The position numbers and the translations under genes were made by a program. A stretch of 64,000 bases of DNA, taken from contig CAMLKG010000025.1 of the NCBI GenBank assembly GCA_946480695.1, positions 1-64,000 on the forward strand, written 5' to 3'. The stretch's first letter is position 1; each line of letters starts with the position of its first letter. The notes beneath the pieces are model-generated. The model was not told the origin of the DNA and ran no database searches. It saw nothing but the letters and a program-made list of their open reading frames with translations. This DNA is from an uncultured Cellvibrio sp. GTDB taxonomy: Bacteria; Pseudomonadota; Gammaproteobacteria; Pseudomonadales; Cellvibrionaceae. Below, piece by piece: positions 28,109-37,321 of the stretch.

Positions 28109-29725
28109 TTAGAGTTTTGGAATCGCAGCCAACAGCTGTTGCGTATAAGGATGCACCGGTGATGCAAACAATGTTTCTGTCGCCCCGTCCTCAATTAATT
28201 TCCCTTTCTGCATTACCACCACTCGATCACACAAGTAACGCACCACCGACATATCATGCGAAATAAATAACATGGTTAACCGGTGTTTGTGGATAAGGCT
28301 CAAAAGCAACGCCAAAATTTGCGCGCGAATGGTAACATCCAGGGCGGACACGGGTTCGTCAGCAACAATGAGTTTCGGCTTTAATGCGATTGCCCGTGCA
28401 ATTGCGATACGTTGGCGCTGCCCTCCGGAAAACTCATGGGGGTATTTGCGAATAAAGCGGCGATCCAGCCCAACATCATCCATTAGTTGGTTCACTTGTT
28501 CCAACACGGTATTTTGATTCGCCAGACCATGCACCAACAAAGGTTCGGCAAGCGTATCAAATACTGTCATCCGGGGGTTTAATGAAGCATAAGGGTCCTG
28601 GAATATCATTTGGAAATCGCGACGAGAATGCTTTAATTCATCACCCGTTAGATTACCTATGTCCTTTCCATTAAAAATAATTTCTCCAGATTCGGAATCG
28701 ATCAAGCGAATGATACTTCGCCCCAATGTTGATTTACCGGAACCGGATTCCCCGACCAGCCCCAGGATTTCCCCCTCGTAGAGTTTGAGTGAAACCGCAT
28801 CAACACCTTTAACCAGGGTTTTAATTTTACGGAAGAATGTTCCGGCATATTGCGGGAAACTAACATGCAATTGATTCACAACCAGCAACGGCGGCTGTTC
28901 GTAACTTACACGGTGGTCGGTAGCGGGTTTTGCCGTTGTCAAAACAGCACTTAATAGTTTTTGCGTATAGGGTTGCGAAGGCGCTTTAAAAATAGCTTGG
29001 ATAGGCCCCTGCTCTACCAGGCGCCCCTTTTCCATAACCAACACTTGATCGGCCATTTGCGCAGCAACACCCAAATCATGGGTGATGAAGATGACCGTCA
29101 ATTGGCGATTTTTTTGTAATTCCTTTATCAGGCTTAATATTTGCGCCTGGACTGTTACATCCAGTGCGGTGGTAGGTTCATCGGCAATTAATAACTCCGG
29201 TTCCGCCAATAATGCCATTGCAATCATCACACGTTGGCGCATGCCACCAGAAAATTGATGCGGATATTGATCAATGCGTTCACTTGCGTGTTGGATTCCG
29301 ACCTCAGTCAACACATCAATTGCTTTCGTCCTTGCTTGCTGCCTGCCCATCCCTTTGTGAACCAATAACACCTCCATTAGCTGGTCTACAACACGCATAT
29401 AAGGATTAAGGCAAGTCATAGGGTCCTGGAAAATCATCGCGATTTTATTCGCGCGAATATTACGCATTTCTTTTTCAGGTAGTTTCAATAAATCCTGGCC
29501 ATGGAACAGCGCGCGGCCGGACTCTATTTTTCCTGGCGGCATGGGCACAAGCCCCAACAAACTGTAGCAAGCGACCGATTTTCCGGAACCGGATTCGCCC
29601 ACAATGGCCAGCACATCACCTTTATTAAGAGAGAAACTTAAATCCTCAACTGCCACTGTCTGGCCGTTGCGGGTATTGAACACCACGCGTAAACTTTCAA
29701 CCGACAATAATGTTTGCTTCGTCAT
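28109..29725 (-). CDS. Peptide ABC transporter ATPase, two fused nucleotide-binding domains
   Basis: A 538-residue cytoplasmic ATPase carrying two complete ABC modules, equivalent to OppD and OppF (or DppD/DppF) in one chain, as in YejF. Domain 1 has Walker A GESGSGKS near residues 43-50, signature SGGMRQR and Walker B ELLIADEP. Domain 2 has a second GESGSGKS near residue 325, signature SGGQRQR and KLIVADEP. It powers the two permeases encoded just upstream (2-base gap to oppC). Confidence 0.92.
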   Translation of the reverse strand: MTKQTLLSVESLRVVFNTRNGQTVAVEDLSFSLNKGDVLAIVGESGSGKSVACYSLLGLVPMPPGKIESGRALFHGQDLLKLPEKEMRNIRANKIAMIFQDPMTCLNPYMRVVDQLMEVLLVHKGMGRQQARTKAIDVLTEVGIQHASERIDQYPHQFSGGMRQRVMIAMALLAEPELLIADEPTTALDVTVQAQILSLIKELQKNRQLTVIFITHDLGVAAQMADQVLVMEKGRLVEQGPIQAIFKAPSQPYTQKLLSAVLTTAKPATDHRVSYEQPPLLVVNQLHVSFPQYAGTFFRKIKTLVKGVDAVSLKLYEGEILGLVGESGSGKSTLGRSIIRLIDSESGEIIFNGKDIGNLTGDELKHSRRDFQMIFQDPYASLNPRMTVFDTLAEPLLVHGLANQNTVLEQVNQLMDDVGLDRRFIRKYPHEFSGGQRQRIAIARAIALKPKLIVADEPVSALDVTIRAQILALLLSLIHKHRLTMLFISHDMSVVRYLCDRVVVMQKGKLIEDGATETLFASPVHPYTQQLLAAIPKL

Positions 29726-29727
29726 AA

Positions 29728-30618
29728 TTAATCCCTGGATGCCCGTGGGTCCAGCGCATCGCGCAAACCGTCACCTAAAAAATTCAAGGAGAAAAGCGTG
29801 AGGGTTAATACCAGTCCCGGAAAAAATAATAACCAGGGATACTCTTCCATAGTTTCGACACCGCTGGAAATCAACGAGCCCCATGAACTCGCCGGAGGCT
29901 GGATTCCCAAACCGAGGAAACTTAAAAATGATTCGAGTAAAATTACACTGGGAATGGTAAGCGTCGTATAGACAATGACAGGCCCCAGGACGTTGGGAAT
30001 TAAATGTCGCGAAATAATTCGCCAAGGGGAAAGCCCCATGGAAATAGCCGCTTCGACAAATTCCTGCTTTTTGATTGCCAATACCTGGCCGCGCACGATA
30101 CGGGCCATAGTGAGCCACTCCACTGCACCGATCGCTAGAAAAAGCAACAACAAACTGCTGCCAAATACCACGGTAAGCAAAATAATAAAAATAGTGAATG
30201 GCAGTGCATATAGCGCATCAACAATTCGCATCATTACCGCATCCGTCCGACCGCCGATGAAACCGGCAATTGCGCCCCATAAAACGCCGATAGTTAACGC
30301 CACGGCTGTAGCGATAAAACCCACCGCCAACGAAATTCGACTGCCGTACATAATACGCGTCAATTGATCGCGTCCAAGAATATCCGTACCCAACCAATGT
30401 TGGGCAGAAGGCGCAGATGCCCCTAGTTCCAGGTTTTGCTCCTGGTAGGAATAAGGCGCAATCCAGGGCGTCAGTATGGCAATGACAATCAATGCAGTTA
30501 AAAAACAGAGACCGAACATCGCCATTTTATTTTGGCATAAACGGACAACGGCATCCTGTGCCAAAGACCGCCCTTTTTCCAGGTTTGCAAATTCAGTAAC
30601 CTTGATTACCTCGGCCAT
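29728..30618 (-). CDS. oppC: Peptide ABC transporter permease, OppC type
   Basis: A 296-residue inner-membrane permease of the OppC/DppC class. It has an N-terminal membrane segment (FGLCFLTALIVIAIL), the HWLGTDILGRDQLTRIMYG periplasmic motif characteristic of OppC, and the EAA loop (EAAISMGLSPWRIISRHLIPN) that contacts the ATPase. GAGGGG lies before the ATG. It has 2-base gaps on both sides within the opp operon. Confidence 0.92.
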   Translation of the reverse strand: MAEVIKVTEFANLEKGRSLAQDAVVRLCQNKMAMFGLCFLTALIVIAILTPWIAPYSYQEQNLELGASAPSAQHWLGTDILGRDQLTRIMYGSRISLAVGFIATAVALTIGVLWGAIAGFIGGRTDAVMMRIVDALYALPFTIFIILLTVVFGSSLLLLFLAIGAVEWLTMARIVRGQVLAIKKQEFVEAAISMGLSPWRIISRHLIPNVLGPVIVYTTLTIPSVILLESFLSFLGLGIQPPASSWGSLISSGVETMEEYPWLLFFPGLVLTLTLFSLNFLGDGLRDALDPRASRD

Positions 30619-30620
30619 AG

Positions 30621-31556
30621 CTATCCCCTCACCTCAAGTTCCTGACGCAATTTAGGGTTCAGCCAAACCTGGACAATATCCGCAAGCAAATTAAATAAAA
30701 TAATCAGGAATGCAAAAAAAATGGTGCAGCCAAGAATCATCGTGTAATCGCGATTGAACGCGGCGGTTACATAAAATCGCCCCAGGCCGGGAATTTGGAA
30801 AATCGATTCCACAACAAATGAACCTGCGAGTAAACCCGCAATAGCTGGTCCAAGGAATGAAATAACCGGTGTAATCCCGCCACGCAACGCGTGTACGAAT
30901 ACAATTCGCGAGGTAGATAGGCCTTTTGCTTTCGCCGTGCGAATATAATCTTGCGAAAGTATTTCCAACATTCCGCCACGACTGATTCTCGCTATATAAG
31001 CCGCATATACTGAACCGAGCGTAATGGACGGCAAGATTTTATCGCCCGGAATTTGCCCCCAACCCGCCACGGGCAGCCAGCCAAGCCAAATGCCGAATAT
31101 AAGCAACAGTATGGGGCCCAGCACAAAGGTGGGCATACATATGCCAATCATGGCGGCGGACATGGGAATGTAATCTTGCAAGGTATTTGCTTTTAGTGAT
31201 GCCAATAAACCGGCGGTAAGGCCTGCTATCAACGCAAATGTGATCGCATAGAAGGATAATTCAAGGGTTGCGGGAAATCCCGCAATAATAATGTCATTTA
31301 CAGTATGCGACTGATATTTGAATGATGGCCCCAGATCACCCTGCACCGCGTGCCACATATAAGTGAGATATTGCTTCCACAACGGATCGTTCAGATGGTA
31401 ACGCTCATTCAGATGTTTCAAAACTTCGGGTGGTACTGCTCGCTCTTCGTCAAACGGGCCGCCTGGCGCGCTATGGACCATCATAAAAGTAATGGTCGCC
31501 ACCAGTATCAAAACCGGGATAGCTTGGAGAATACGTTTCAGAATGAAATTAATCAT
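30621..31556 (-). CDS. oppB: Peptide ABC transporter permease, OppB type
   Basis: A 311-residue permease of the OppB/DppB class with the usual N-terminus (MINFILKRILQAIPVL), the SAPGGPFDEERAVPPEV periplasmic segment close to OppB, and an EAA-type loop (RTAKAKGLSTSRIVFVHALR). Its start overlaps the oppA stop by 8 bases, so translation is coupled. Confidence 0.93.
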   Translation of the reverse strand: MINFILKRILQAIPVLILVATITFMMVHSAPGGPFDEERAVPPEVLKHLNERYHLNDPLWKQYLTYMWHAVQGDLGPSFKYQSHTVNDIIIAGFPATLELSFYAITFALIAGLTAGLLASLKANTLQDYIPMSAAMIGICMPTFVLGPILLLIFGIWLGWLPVAGWGQIPGDKILPSITLGSVYAAYIARISRGGMLEILSQDYIRTAKAKGLSTSRIVFVHALRGGITPVISFLGPAIAGLLAGSFVVESIFQIPGLGRFYVTAAFNRDYTMILGCTIFFAFLIILFNLLADIVQVWLNPKLRQELEVRG

Positions 31557-33186
31557 TAGAATTTACCTTGGATTTATCAGCCTCAAGATACAAATATTTA
31601 TATGGATGATAATCCAGGATATTAGGATAATATCCTTTCACATCAGGTGATAACAAATAATTCGTGGTGTAGTAATAAATAGGAATGAAGGGAGCCTCAT
31701 CTAACAAAATAGCTTCAGCTTTTTGGAAATAATCGTAACGTTCCTCGCGTGATTTGGCAGTTTTAGATAACTCTATGTAGCGATCATATTCCGCATTTGA
31801 CCAACCAGTATTATTATTTCCCGCACCCGTTATAAATAATTCCAAAAACGTAAATGGATCAAGGTAGTCACCAATCCAACCTCTCCTGCTTATTTGATAG
31901 TTCAGGATATCTTGATTACTTAAAAACACTTTCCATTCCTGATTCTGGATAGTGATGTCAATATTTAGTGCTTTTTTCCACATTTCTTGGATAGCAACAG
32001 CAATTTTCTGATGATCCTCTAACGTGTTGTATATCAATTCTACGCTTGGGAACCCTTCGCCATTCGGAAAACCTGCTTCGGCTAACAATTTGCGCGCCAA
32101 CCCTATGTCATAAACCATTTTTGCCTCAGTAGTGTATCCAAGCGTTTCTGGAGGAACCAAGGAAAAAGCGGGAACTTGTCCTCCTTTCGCCACATGGCGA
32201 GTGATAGCCTCCCGGTCAATTGAATATGCCAAAGCTTTGCGCACCCGTACGTCATTTAAGGGCGACTTGGTTACGTTTAATAAATAGAAATAATTTCCAA
32301 AATATAAATGGCTGCGAAAGTTTTTAGCGCCGGCAGATTTATATACTTGAATTTTATCGGTTGGCATAAATTCAGTTTTATGTAATTGACCCGCTTTAAA
32401 CATCCGCTCTTCAACGAGGCTTTTATCTATTGGATAAAATCGAATTTCTTTCAAACCAACATTCCGGGCATCCCAATAATTGGGATTCTTTTTTACCGTG
32501 AATACTTTACCCGGCGTCCATTCAATAGGAACAAACGCGCCATTGCCGACGAAATTTTCTGGCCGGGTCCATCGCGTTCCCCTCTCATCAAATTGTCCAT
32601 ATTTCAGGATCGTTGGAATATGTACCGGAAACGTACTGTGATGATCAAGTATCTGCAAAAAATAGGGAGTTGGGTATGTGAGCTGAATTTGTAAATGATC
32701 GGAAGAAATTACTTTAATGCCTACATCCCCAAAATCAGTAATTTTATTTTTATTATAATTTTCTGCGTTAGCGATAGAATAAAAAGAACCTGCATATGGA
32801 TTCCCTAATTTTGGTGATAATGCCCGTTTCCAGGATAGGAGAAAGTCTTCCGCAGTAATTGGATCACCATTTGACCATTTAACATCTTTGCGGATATAAA
32901 AATCGTAGATAAGACCATCACTTGAAATTGTCCACCGCTCAGCGACTGCAGGAATAATTTCAAGAGTCTTTGGATCTTTTGCAACCAAACCTTCAAATAT
33001 GGCCATTTGCAAACGATATTCAGGCATCCCATGAGTTGTATGCGGATCTATATCGGCGGGTTCAGTACCATTACCCACATGGTAAATATGCTCTTTCGTC
33101 CCAACACTCGCCAGTGTTTCAGGTTTGTCGCATCCGATAAATGAACTGCACAAGACCAGGACAAACAGTTGAATGAAAACTTTCAT
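31549..33186 (-). CDS. oppA: Oligopeptide-binding lipoprotein, OppA type
   Basis: A 545-residue solute-binding protein (SBP family 5). The N-terminal signal ends in the lipobox SFIGC, so Cys19 should be lipidated and the protein anchored in the periplasm. The motifs ADIDPHTTHG, AVAERWTISSDGLIYDFYIR and KWSNGDPITAEDFLLSWKRAL are OppA-like. A ribosome site (AGGATGG) precedes the start. It lies 11 bases after the M3 peptidase gene, so imported peptides may be products of that peptidase. Confidence 0.93.
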   Translation of the reverse strand: MKVFIQLFVLVLCSSFIGCDKPETLASVGTKEHIYHVGNGTEPADIDPHTTHGMPEYRLQMAIFEGLVAKDPKTLEIIPAVAERWTISSDGLIYDFYIRKDVKWSNGDPITAEDFLLSWKRALSPKLGNPYAGSFYSIANAENYNKNKITDFGDVGIKVISSDHLQIQLTYPTPYFLQILDHHSTFPVHIPTILKYGQFDERGTRWTRPENFVGNGAFVPIEWTPGKVFTVKKNPNYWDARNVGLKEIRFYPIDKSLVEERMFKAGQLHKTEFMPTDKIQVYKSAGAKNFRSHLYFGNYFYLLNVTKSPLNDVRVRKALAYSIDREAITRHVAKGGQVPAFSLVPPETLGYTTEAKMVYDIGLARKLLAEAGFPNGEGFPSVELIYNTLEDHQKIAVAIQEMWKKALNIDITIQNQEWKVFLSNQDILNYQISRRGWIGDYLDPFTFLELFITGAGNNNTGWSNAEYDRYIELSKTAKSREERYDYFQKAEAILLDEAPFIPIYYYTTNYLLSPDVKGYYPNILDYHPYKYLYLEADKSKVNSND

Positions 33187-33197
33187 AAACCATCCTG

Positions 33198-35255
33198 CTA
33201 TCTGGAAGACAAATCTTTCGCAAACGCATCAAAGCTATAGGGCCTTCCTAAAAAATCCTCTACCAATTGCGCTGCATCTTTTTTCCCACCTGGTTCCAGC
33301 ACGGTTTTACGGTAATGCTTTGCCAGTTCGCTATTCCGCAATCCCTTCTTAACAAATTCGCTGTGCATATCCGCCGCGATTACCAGGGACCACATATAAG
33401 TGTAATAAAGGGATGAATATCCATTTAAATGAACAAAGCTGGCATAAAAGTAAGTATCGTCCACATAGCCAAATGGCGAATAAATTGACTGGATTCTTTC
33501 CATTTCCCGATCCAGGTCCAATGTCGCAGGATCCTGGTTATAGAAACCCAAGGATAGCGCCGCATAAAAAAGCTGGTGCTTGGTCCACATCGCCTTGCCA
33601 AAATCACGGGCAGTTACCATTTTCTTTACCAAAGCCGGTGGAATTACCTGGCCTTTTTCATTGCGTGCAAACCGGGCAAGTGTCGCAGCATCCCACACCC
33701 ATTCTTCCAGCATTTGCGATGGAGCCTCGACAAAATCCAGTTCCGTTTTGGTGCCGGAAAAATATACCCAACGTTGATCCACACCGGCAAAAATGTCATG
33801 CATAAGATGCCCAAACTCGTGCAAAAAAGTTTCTACATCCGTATGCTCCATTAAACCTGCGGGAAAATTACACACCAGAGCCGCTTCGGGTAGTTGAATA
33901 CCCTTCAAACCACTGGTCACAGAAAATTGGGCAGCGTGTTTATATTTTCCATCACGCGGATGCATATCCAGGTAGAAACGGCCAATGACCTTTCCCTTTT
34001 CAACAATCTCATAAGCCGTGACCGATTCATGCCATACCGATGTTTTCCAGGGGCGAATGGTTATTCCAAACATGGTTTCCATTAAATCAAAAATGCCGTT
34101 GCGAACGTTTTCATATTGAAAATATTGGCGAACCTCTTGCGAATTCACTTCGTACTTTTCTTTTTTAACGAGGTGTTCAAGGTAGGACTTTTGCCAATCG
34201 GCAACAATAGTTGCCTTGGGATCGATTTTCTGCAGGCGAGCCAATAATTCCTTATATTCGACGTTTGCCCGTGGGCTGGCCACGGCGGATACTTTATCAA
34301 TAAAGTTTTGGACATTGGCAGGGGTACGGATCATTTTATCTTCGGTCACGTATTCCGAATAATTTCTATAACCGAGCAAACGGGCCAATTCATAACGCTT
34401 GCTCAAAAGTTGTTGTAAAACGGCTTTGTTTTCCGGATAGGCCTGCTGGCGGAAAATTACATAGAATTGCTTGCGCAATTCGTCGTTCTCGGAAAATTGC
34501 ATAAACGGTACATAATCCGGATAGGCAGTGGTAAGCACAATTTTCCCTGACTCGTTGGGTTTGTGGGTATCTATATAATCTTGTGGCAGGCCCTTCAAAT
34601 CATCGACCGAATTAAGGACCAGTTGACGCGCACCTTCGCGAACATTTTTATCAAACTGTTGGCCAATCAAATTAATTTCTTCATTCAATGCTTTAATACG
34701 CGCGCGCGTTGCATCATCTTTATCAACACCGGAGCGCTTGTAATCGCGCAGCATGTGTTCAACAAAGCGACGGTCTTCGGCATCCAGTGTATTTAAGTCG
34801 ATATTGGCGATGAGATTATAAATAGGACGGGAAAGGCTGATTTCGCTAATCAGAGACACCAGGTTTTGCTCGCATTGCTCAGCTGCCGTTCGAATTTCCG
34901 CATTGGGGTGCACATTGGCGTATAAACCGGACAGGTTCATCTGCCGATCCAGGATGACATCAAGATCATTAATAGCCCCAAGTAGAGCGGGAGTCCGGTA
35001 AGTGTTACCCGGGCGGGAGAAGTCGGCTACGTAGGCTTCAGCTTTTTCATAATCAAGCTGGCAATTATGTAGATAGGCTCGCGCTTCCTTATCAGCCGGA
35101 ACAGTCCAGTTTATCTTTGTTGTTGCAGGCGCAATATCCATGGAAGCGGTTGAGGAACAGCCGGTGACAAAAACTCCAATGAGAATGCATAAAACGATGC
35201 CAGCCCACGAACCCGCCCGGCTAACAAACTGATCTTTACCCCAATGCCCCTTCAT
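33198..35255 (-). CDS. M3-family metallopeptidase lipoprotein
   Basis: A 685-residue zinc peptidase of the M3 (oligopeptidase A / thimet) family. The zinc site is HEFGH at residues 479-483, with the third ligand Glu expected in ELDFVEAPSQMLEEW. The N-terminus is a lipoprotein signal with the lipobox VTGC (Cys33), which is unusual because many M3 enzymes are cytoplasmic; this one should sit on the periplasmic face of a membrane. It is the first gene of an operon with oppA, oppB, oppC and oppDF. That suggests a peptide-scavenging unit: trimming outside the inner membrane, then import. GGGGG lies ahead of the ATG. Confidence 0.9.
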   Translation of the reverse strand: MKGHWGKDQFVSRAGSWAGIVLCILIGVFVTGCSSTASMDIAPATTKINWTVPADKEARAYLHNCQLDYEKAEAYVADFSRPGNTYRTPALLGAINDLDVILDRQMNLSGLYANVHPNAEIRTAAEQCEQNLVSLISEISLSRPIYNLIANIDLNTLDAEDRRFVEHMLRDYKRSGVDKDDATRARIKALNEEINLIGQQFDKNVREGARQLVLNSVDDLKGLPQDYIDTHKPNESGKIVLTTAYPDYVPFMQFSENDELRKQFYVIFRQQAYPENKAVLQQLLSKRYELARLLGYRNYSEYVTEDKMIRTPANVQNFIDKVSAVASPRANVEYKELLARLQKIDPKATIVADWQKSYLEHLVKKEKYEVNSQEVRQYFQYENVRNGIFDLMETMFGITIRPWKTSVWHESVTAYEIVEKGKVIGRFYLDMHPRDGKYKHAAQFSVTSGLKGIQLPEAALVCNFPAGLMEHTDVETFLHEFGHLMHDIFAGVDQRWVYFSGTKTELDFVEAPSQMLEEWVWDAATLARFARNEKGQVIPPALVKKMVTARDFGKAMWTKHQLFYAALSLGFYNQDPATLDLDREMERIQSIYSPFGYVDDTYFYASFVHLNGYSSLYYTYMWSLVIAADMHSEFVKKGLRNSELAKHYRKTVLEPGGKKDAAQLVEDFLGRPYSFDAFAKDLSSR

Positions 35256-35511
35256 AGCACCCCCTTTCGCTTCTGTGCAGATTGCCTGTCGTGATTATCG
35301 ATAACCTCAAGCATGGTAGTACAGATTCCGGCGCAGACAAAGGGGGAAAAATTCTTTAGCTATAAGGACTTATGTGATGTTGCCCACCTTTTTGCCATAT
35401 TCGCCGGCGCAGGCCGTCCTCCCATACCAACATCACCAGGTTTCCCAACAAATTCGCGGAATGCTGCTAAGCTTCAAATAAACCCCTGGAACGCCTATAA
35501 CAAATCTGATT

Positions 35512-36129
35512 ATGCGAGATTTTTTGCTCACTGAAGATCAACGAGATTGCCTTCAGGAAATTACCAACGTCGCCATGGGGCAAGCCGGCGCTCACCTGGC
35601 CCGCTTGCTCAATGTCTTTGTTGTACTTTCCATTCCCCACGTCAGTGTGCTCAACCCGACGGATATTGCTATGGCGTTGCAATCCCTCAATCGGGAAAGC
35701 AAGGATGACGTAGTCCATGGCGTATGCCAGGGGTTTATCGGTGGCGGTATTGCCGGCGAGGCCATGCTGATTTTTAATGGCACGGACTTTGAGGATTTGG
35801 CGAGGCTATTGAAATACGACCGGATTCCCGATGAGCAAGCACAATACGAATTACTCATGGATACTGCCAATGTATTGAATGGTGCCTGCCTGCGTGGCTT
35901 GGCACAACAATTGGATACCCACTTCAGCTTCGGTCCGCCGATGTTATTGGGACAACATTGCAACATCACTGATTTGTTACAAAACAACAATATGAAATGG
36001 AAACAAGCATTGGTGGTGGAAATTAATTACGCCATAGAAAATCACAAAATCAATTGTGATTTATTGTTAGTCGTAGCCGAACATTCAATTCATGGATTAA
36101 TTGAAAAACTCAATTATCTACTTGATTAA
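35512..36129 (+). CDS. CheC/CheX-type phosphatase-like protein
   Basis: A 205-residue cytoplasmic protein of the CheC/CheX/FliY fold. Two phosphatase-type helices are visible: one near the N-terminus with the ExxN pattern (QEITNVAMGQAG) and one near residue 120 with DTANVLNGACLRGLA. Such proteins dephosphorylate response regulators, classically CheY-P. No chemotaxis genes lie nearby; instead it is followed after 25 bases by a diguanylate cyclase gene, so it may tune a receiver-domain partner that acts with that cyclase. The ribosome site is weak. Confidence 0.72.
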   Translation: MRDFLLTEDQRDCLQEITNVAMGQAGAHLARLLNVFVVLSIPHVSVLNPTDIAMALQSLNRESKDDVVHGVCQGFIGGGIAGEAMLIFNGTDFEDLARLLKYDRIPDEQAQYELLMDTANVLNGACLRGLAQQLDTHFSFGPPMLLGQHCNITDLLQNNNMKWKQALVVEINYAIENHKINCDLLLVVAEHSIHGLIEKLNYLLD

Positions 36130-36154
36130 CTATTTGAACAACTGATGTAAAACA

Positions 36155-37120
36155 ATGGCGAGAAGCGACGTACTTAATAAAATTCTCAAAGATGTTCATT
36201 GGCAAATGGACATCTTGCAAAACATTGACGTCGGTTTGGTCGTAATGAACCAGGATTATAAAATTGAAGTATGGAATAACTTCATGCAAAACCACAGCGG
36301 TAAAGCGCCTGAAAATGTACTGGGTAAAAGTTTGTTTGAGGTGTTTCCGGAATTACCTGAACAATGGTTTCGCCATAAAGCCCAAGCCGTTTTCGTTTTA
36401 CAAAATGCCACCTTCACCACTTGGGAACAACGCCCTTACCTGTTTCGATTTCCCCATTACCGCCCCATCACCGGCACGGCGGAATACATGTATCAAAACA
36501 GCACCATTATTCCACTGGCCGACACCAAAGGTATTGTTGACCATATTTGCCTAATCATTTATGACGTCACCGATACAGCGGTCAACAAAATCGCACAACA
36601 GCAAGCAAACAAACAATTGCAGGGATTAAGTCGTACCGATCATTTAACCGGCTTATTTAATCGCGGCTATTGGGAGTTGCGCTTGATCCACGAATTCAAA
36701 CGATTCGATCGCTATGAACAACCCTCAAGCCTGATCATGCTTGATATCGATCACTTCAAGAAAATTAACGATAAATACGGCCATACCCTGGGGGACGAAG
36801 CTATCCGCGGTGTCAGTCGCGCGATCAAGGAACAAGTGAGGGATTTGGATATCGCTGGCCGCTACGGCGGCGAGGAATTCGGGATCATCTTGACGAATAC
36901 CAATGGTGACGGAGCCTGTGTATTTGCCGAGCGCCTACGTAGCGCGATTGAGCATTTAACCATTTACACCGAAGGCCATGAAATAAAGTTTACGATTAGC
37001 CTAGGCATCGCTGAACTGAATAATCAAATCCATGACCATCGCAACTGGATTGAAAAAGCAGACCAGGCACTCTATCGATCCAAGGAAACCGGGCGCAACC
37101 GTTGCACCATGCTGCCGTGA
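36155..37120 (+). CDS. PAS-GGDEF diguanylate cyclase
   Basis: A 321-residue cytoplasmic enzyme. Residues about 15-140 form a PAS domain (NIDVGLVVMNQDYKIEVWNN) and about 155-321 a GGDEF domain. The active site is GGEEF (238-242) and an inhibitory RxxD site (Arg229 to Asp232) lies exactly five residues upstream, so product inhibition by c-di-GMP is expected. It should make c-di-GMP from two GTP. The gene is paired with the CheC/CheX-like gene and ends in a strong terminator. Its last 91 bases have a decayed second copy at 60211-60286, on the far side of the polyketide operon. Confidence 0.92.
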   Translation: MARSDVLNKILKDVHWQMDILQNIDVGLVVMNQDYKIEVWNNFMQNHSGKAPENVLGKSLFEVFPELPEQWFRHKAQAVFVLQNATFTTWEQRPYLFRFPHYRPITGTAEYMYQNSTIIPLADTKGIVDHICLIIYDVTDTAVNKIAQQQANKQLQGLSRTDHLTGLFNRGYWELRLIHEFKRFDRYEQPSSLIMLDIDHFKKINDKYGHTLGDEAIRGVSRAIKEQVRDLDIAGRYGGEEFGIILTNTNGDGACVFAERLRSAIEHLTIYTEGHEIKFTISLGIAELNNQIHDHRNWIEKADQALYRSKETGRNRCTMLP

Positions 37121-37147
37121 CCTGGCGTTATAACTTCCTCCTGAAAT

Positions 37148-37173
37148 AAAAGCGAGCGCAAGCTCGCTTTTTT
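37148..37173 (+). terminator. Rho-independent terminator after the diguanylate cyclase gene
   Basis: A perfect 10-base stem (AAAAGCGAGC at 37148-37157 with GCTCGCTTTT at 37162-37171), a GCAA tetraloop and a continuing T run. It isolates the CheX-GGDEF unit from the polyketide operon that starts at 37322. Confidence 0.92.
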
Positions 37174-37321
37174 GTTTTCAACTATCACCAATTCAAGCGA
37201 TTGAATCCAATAAAAAGAATCAGGCGCCATTGGCTTGCCTGCGCTCTGTTTTTGTAAAAGAAACGTCATATATGGCGTGTAGGATCCAATCCGAACTCAA
37301 CGATGCGCAATAAGGAAATAT

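Noticed and set aside
35313..35534. 73-codon plus-strand frame before the CheC/CheX-like gene
   Set aside because: It overlaps the start of a well-supported gene, lies in a promoter region and has no family features.
37081..37120. Idea that the 60245-60286 match merely reflects the conserved end of all GGDEF domains
   Set aside because: The match extends upstream at 60211-60231 (20 of 22 bases) into a poorly conserved part and includes the C-M-L-P tail with stop, beyond the general GRNR motif.
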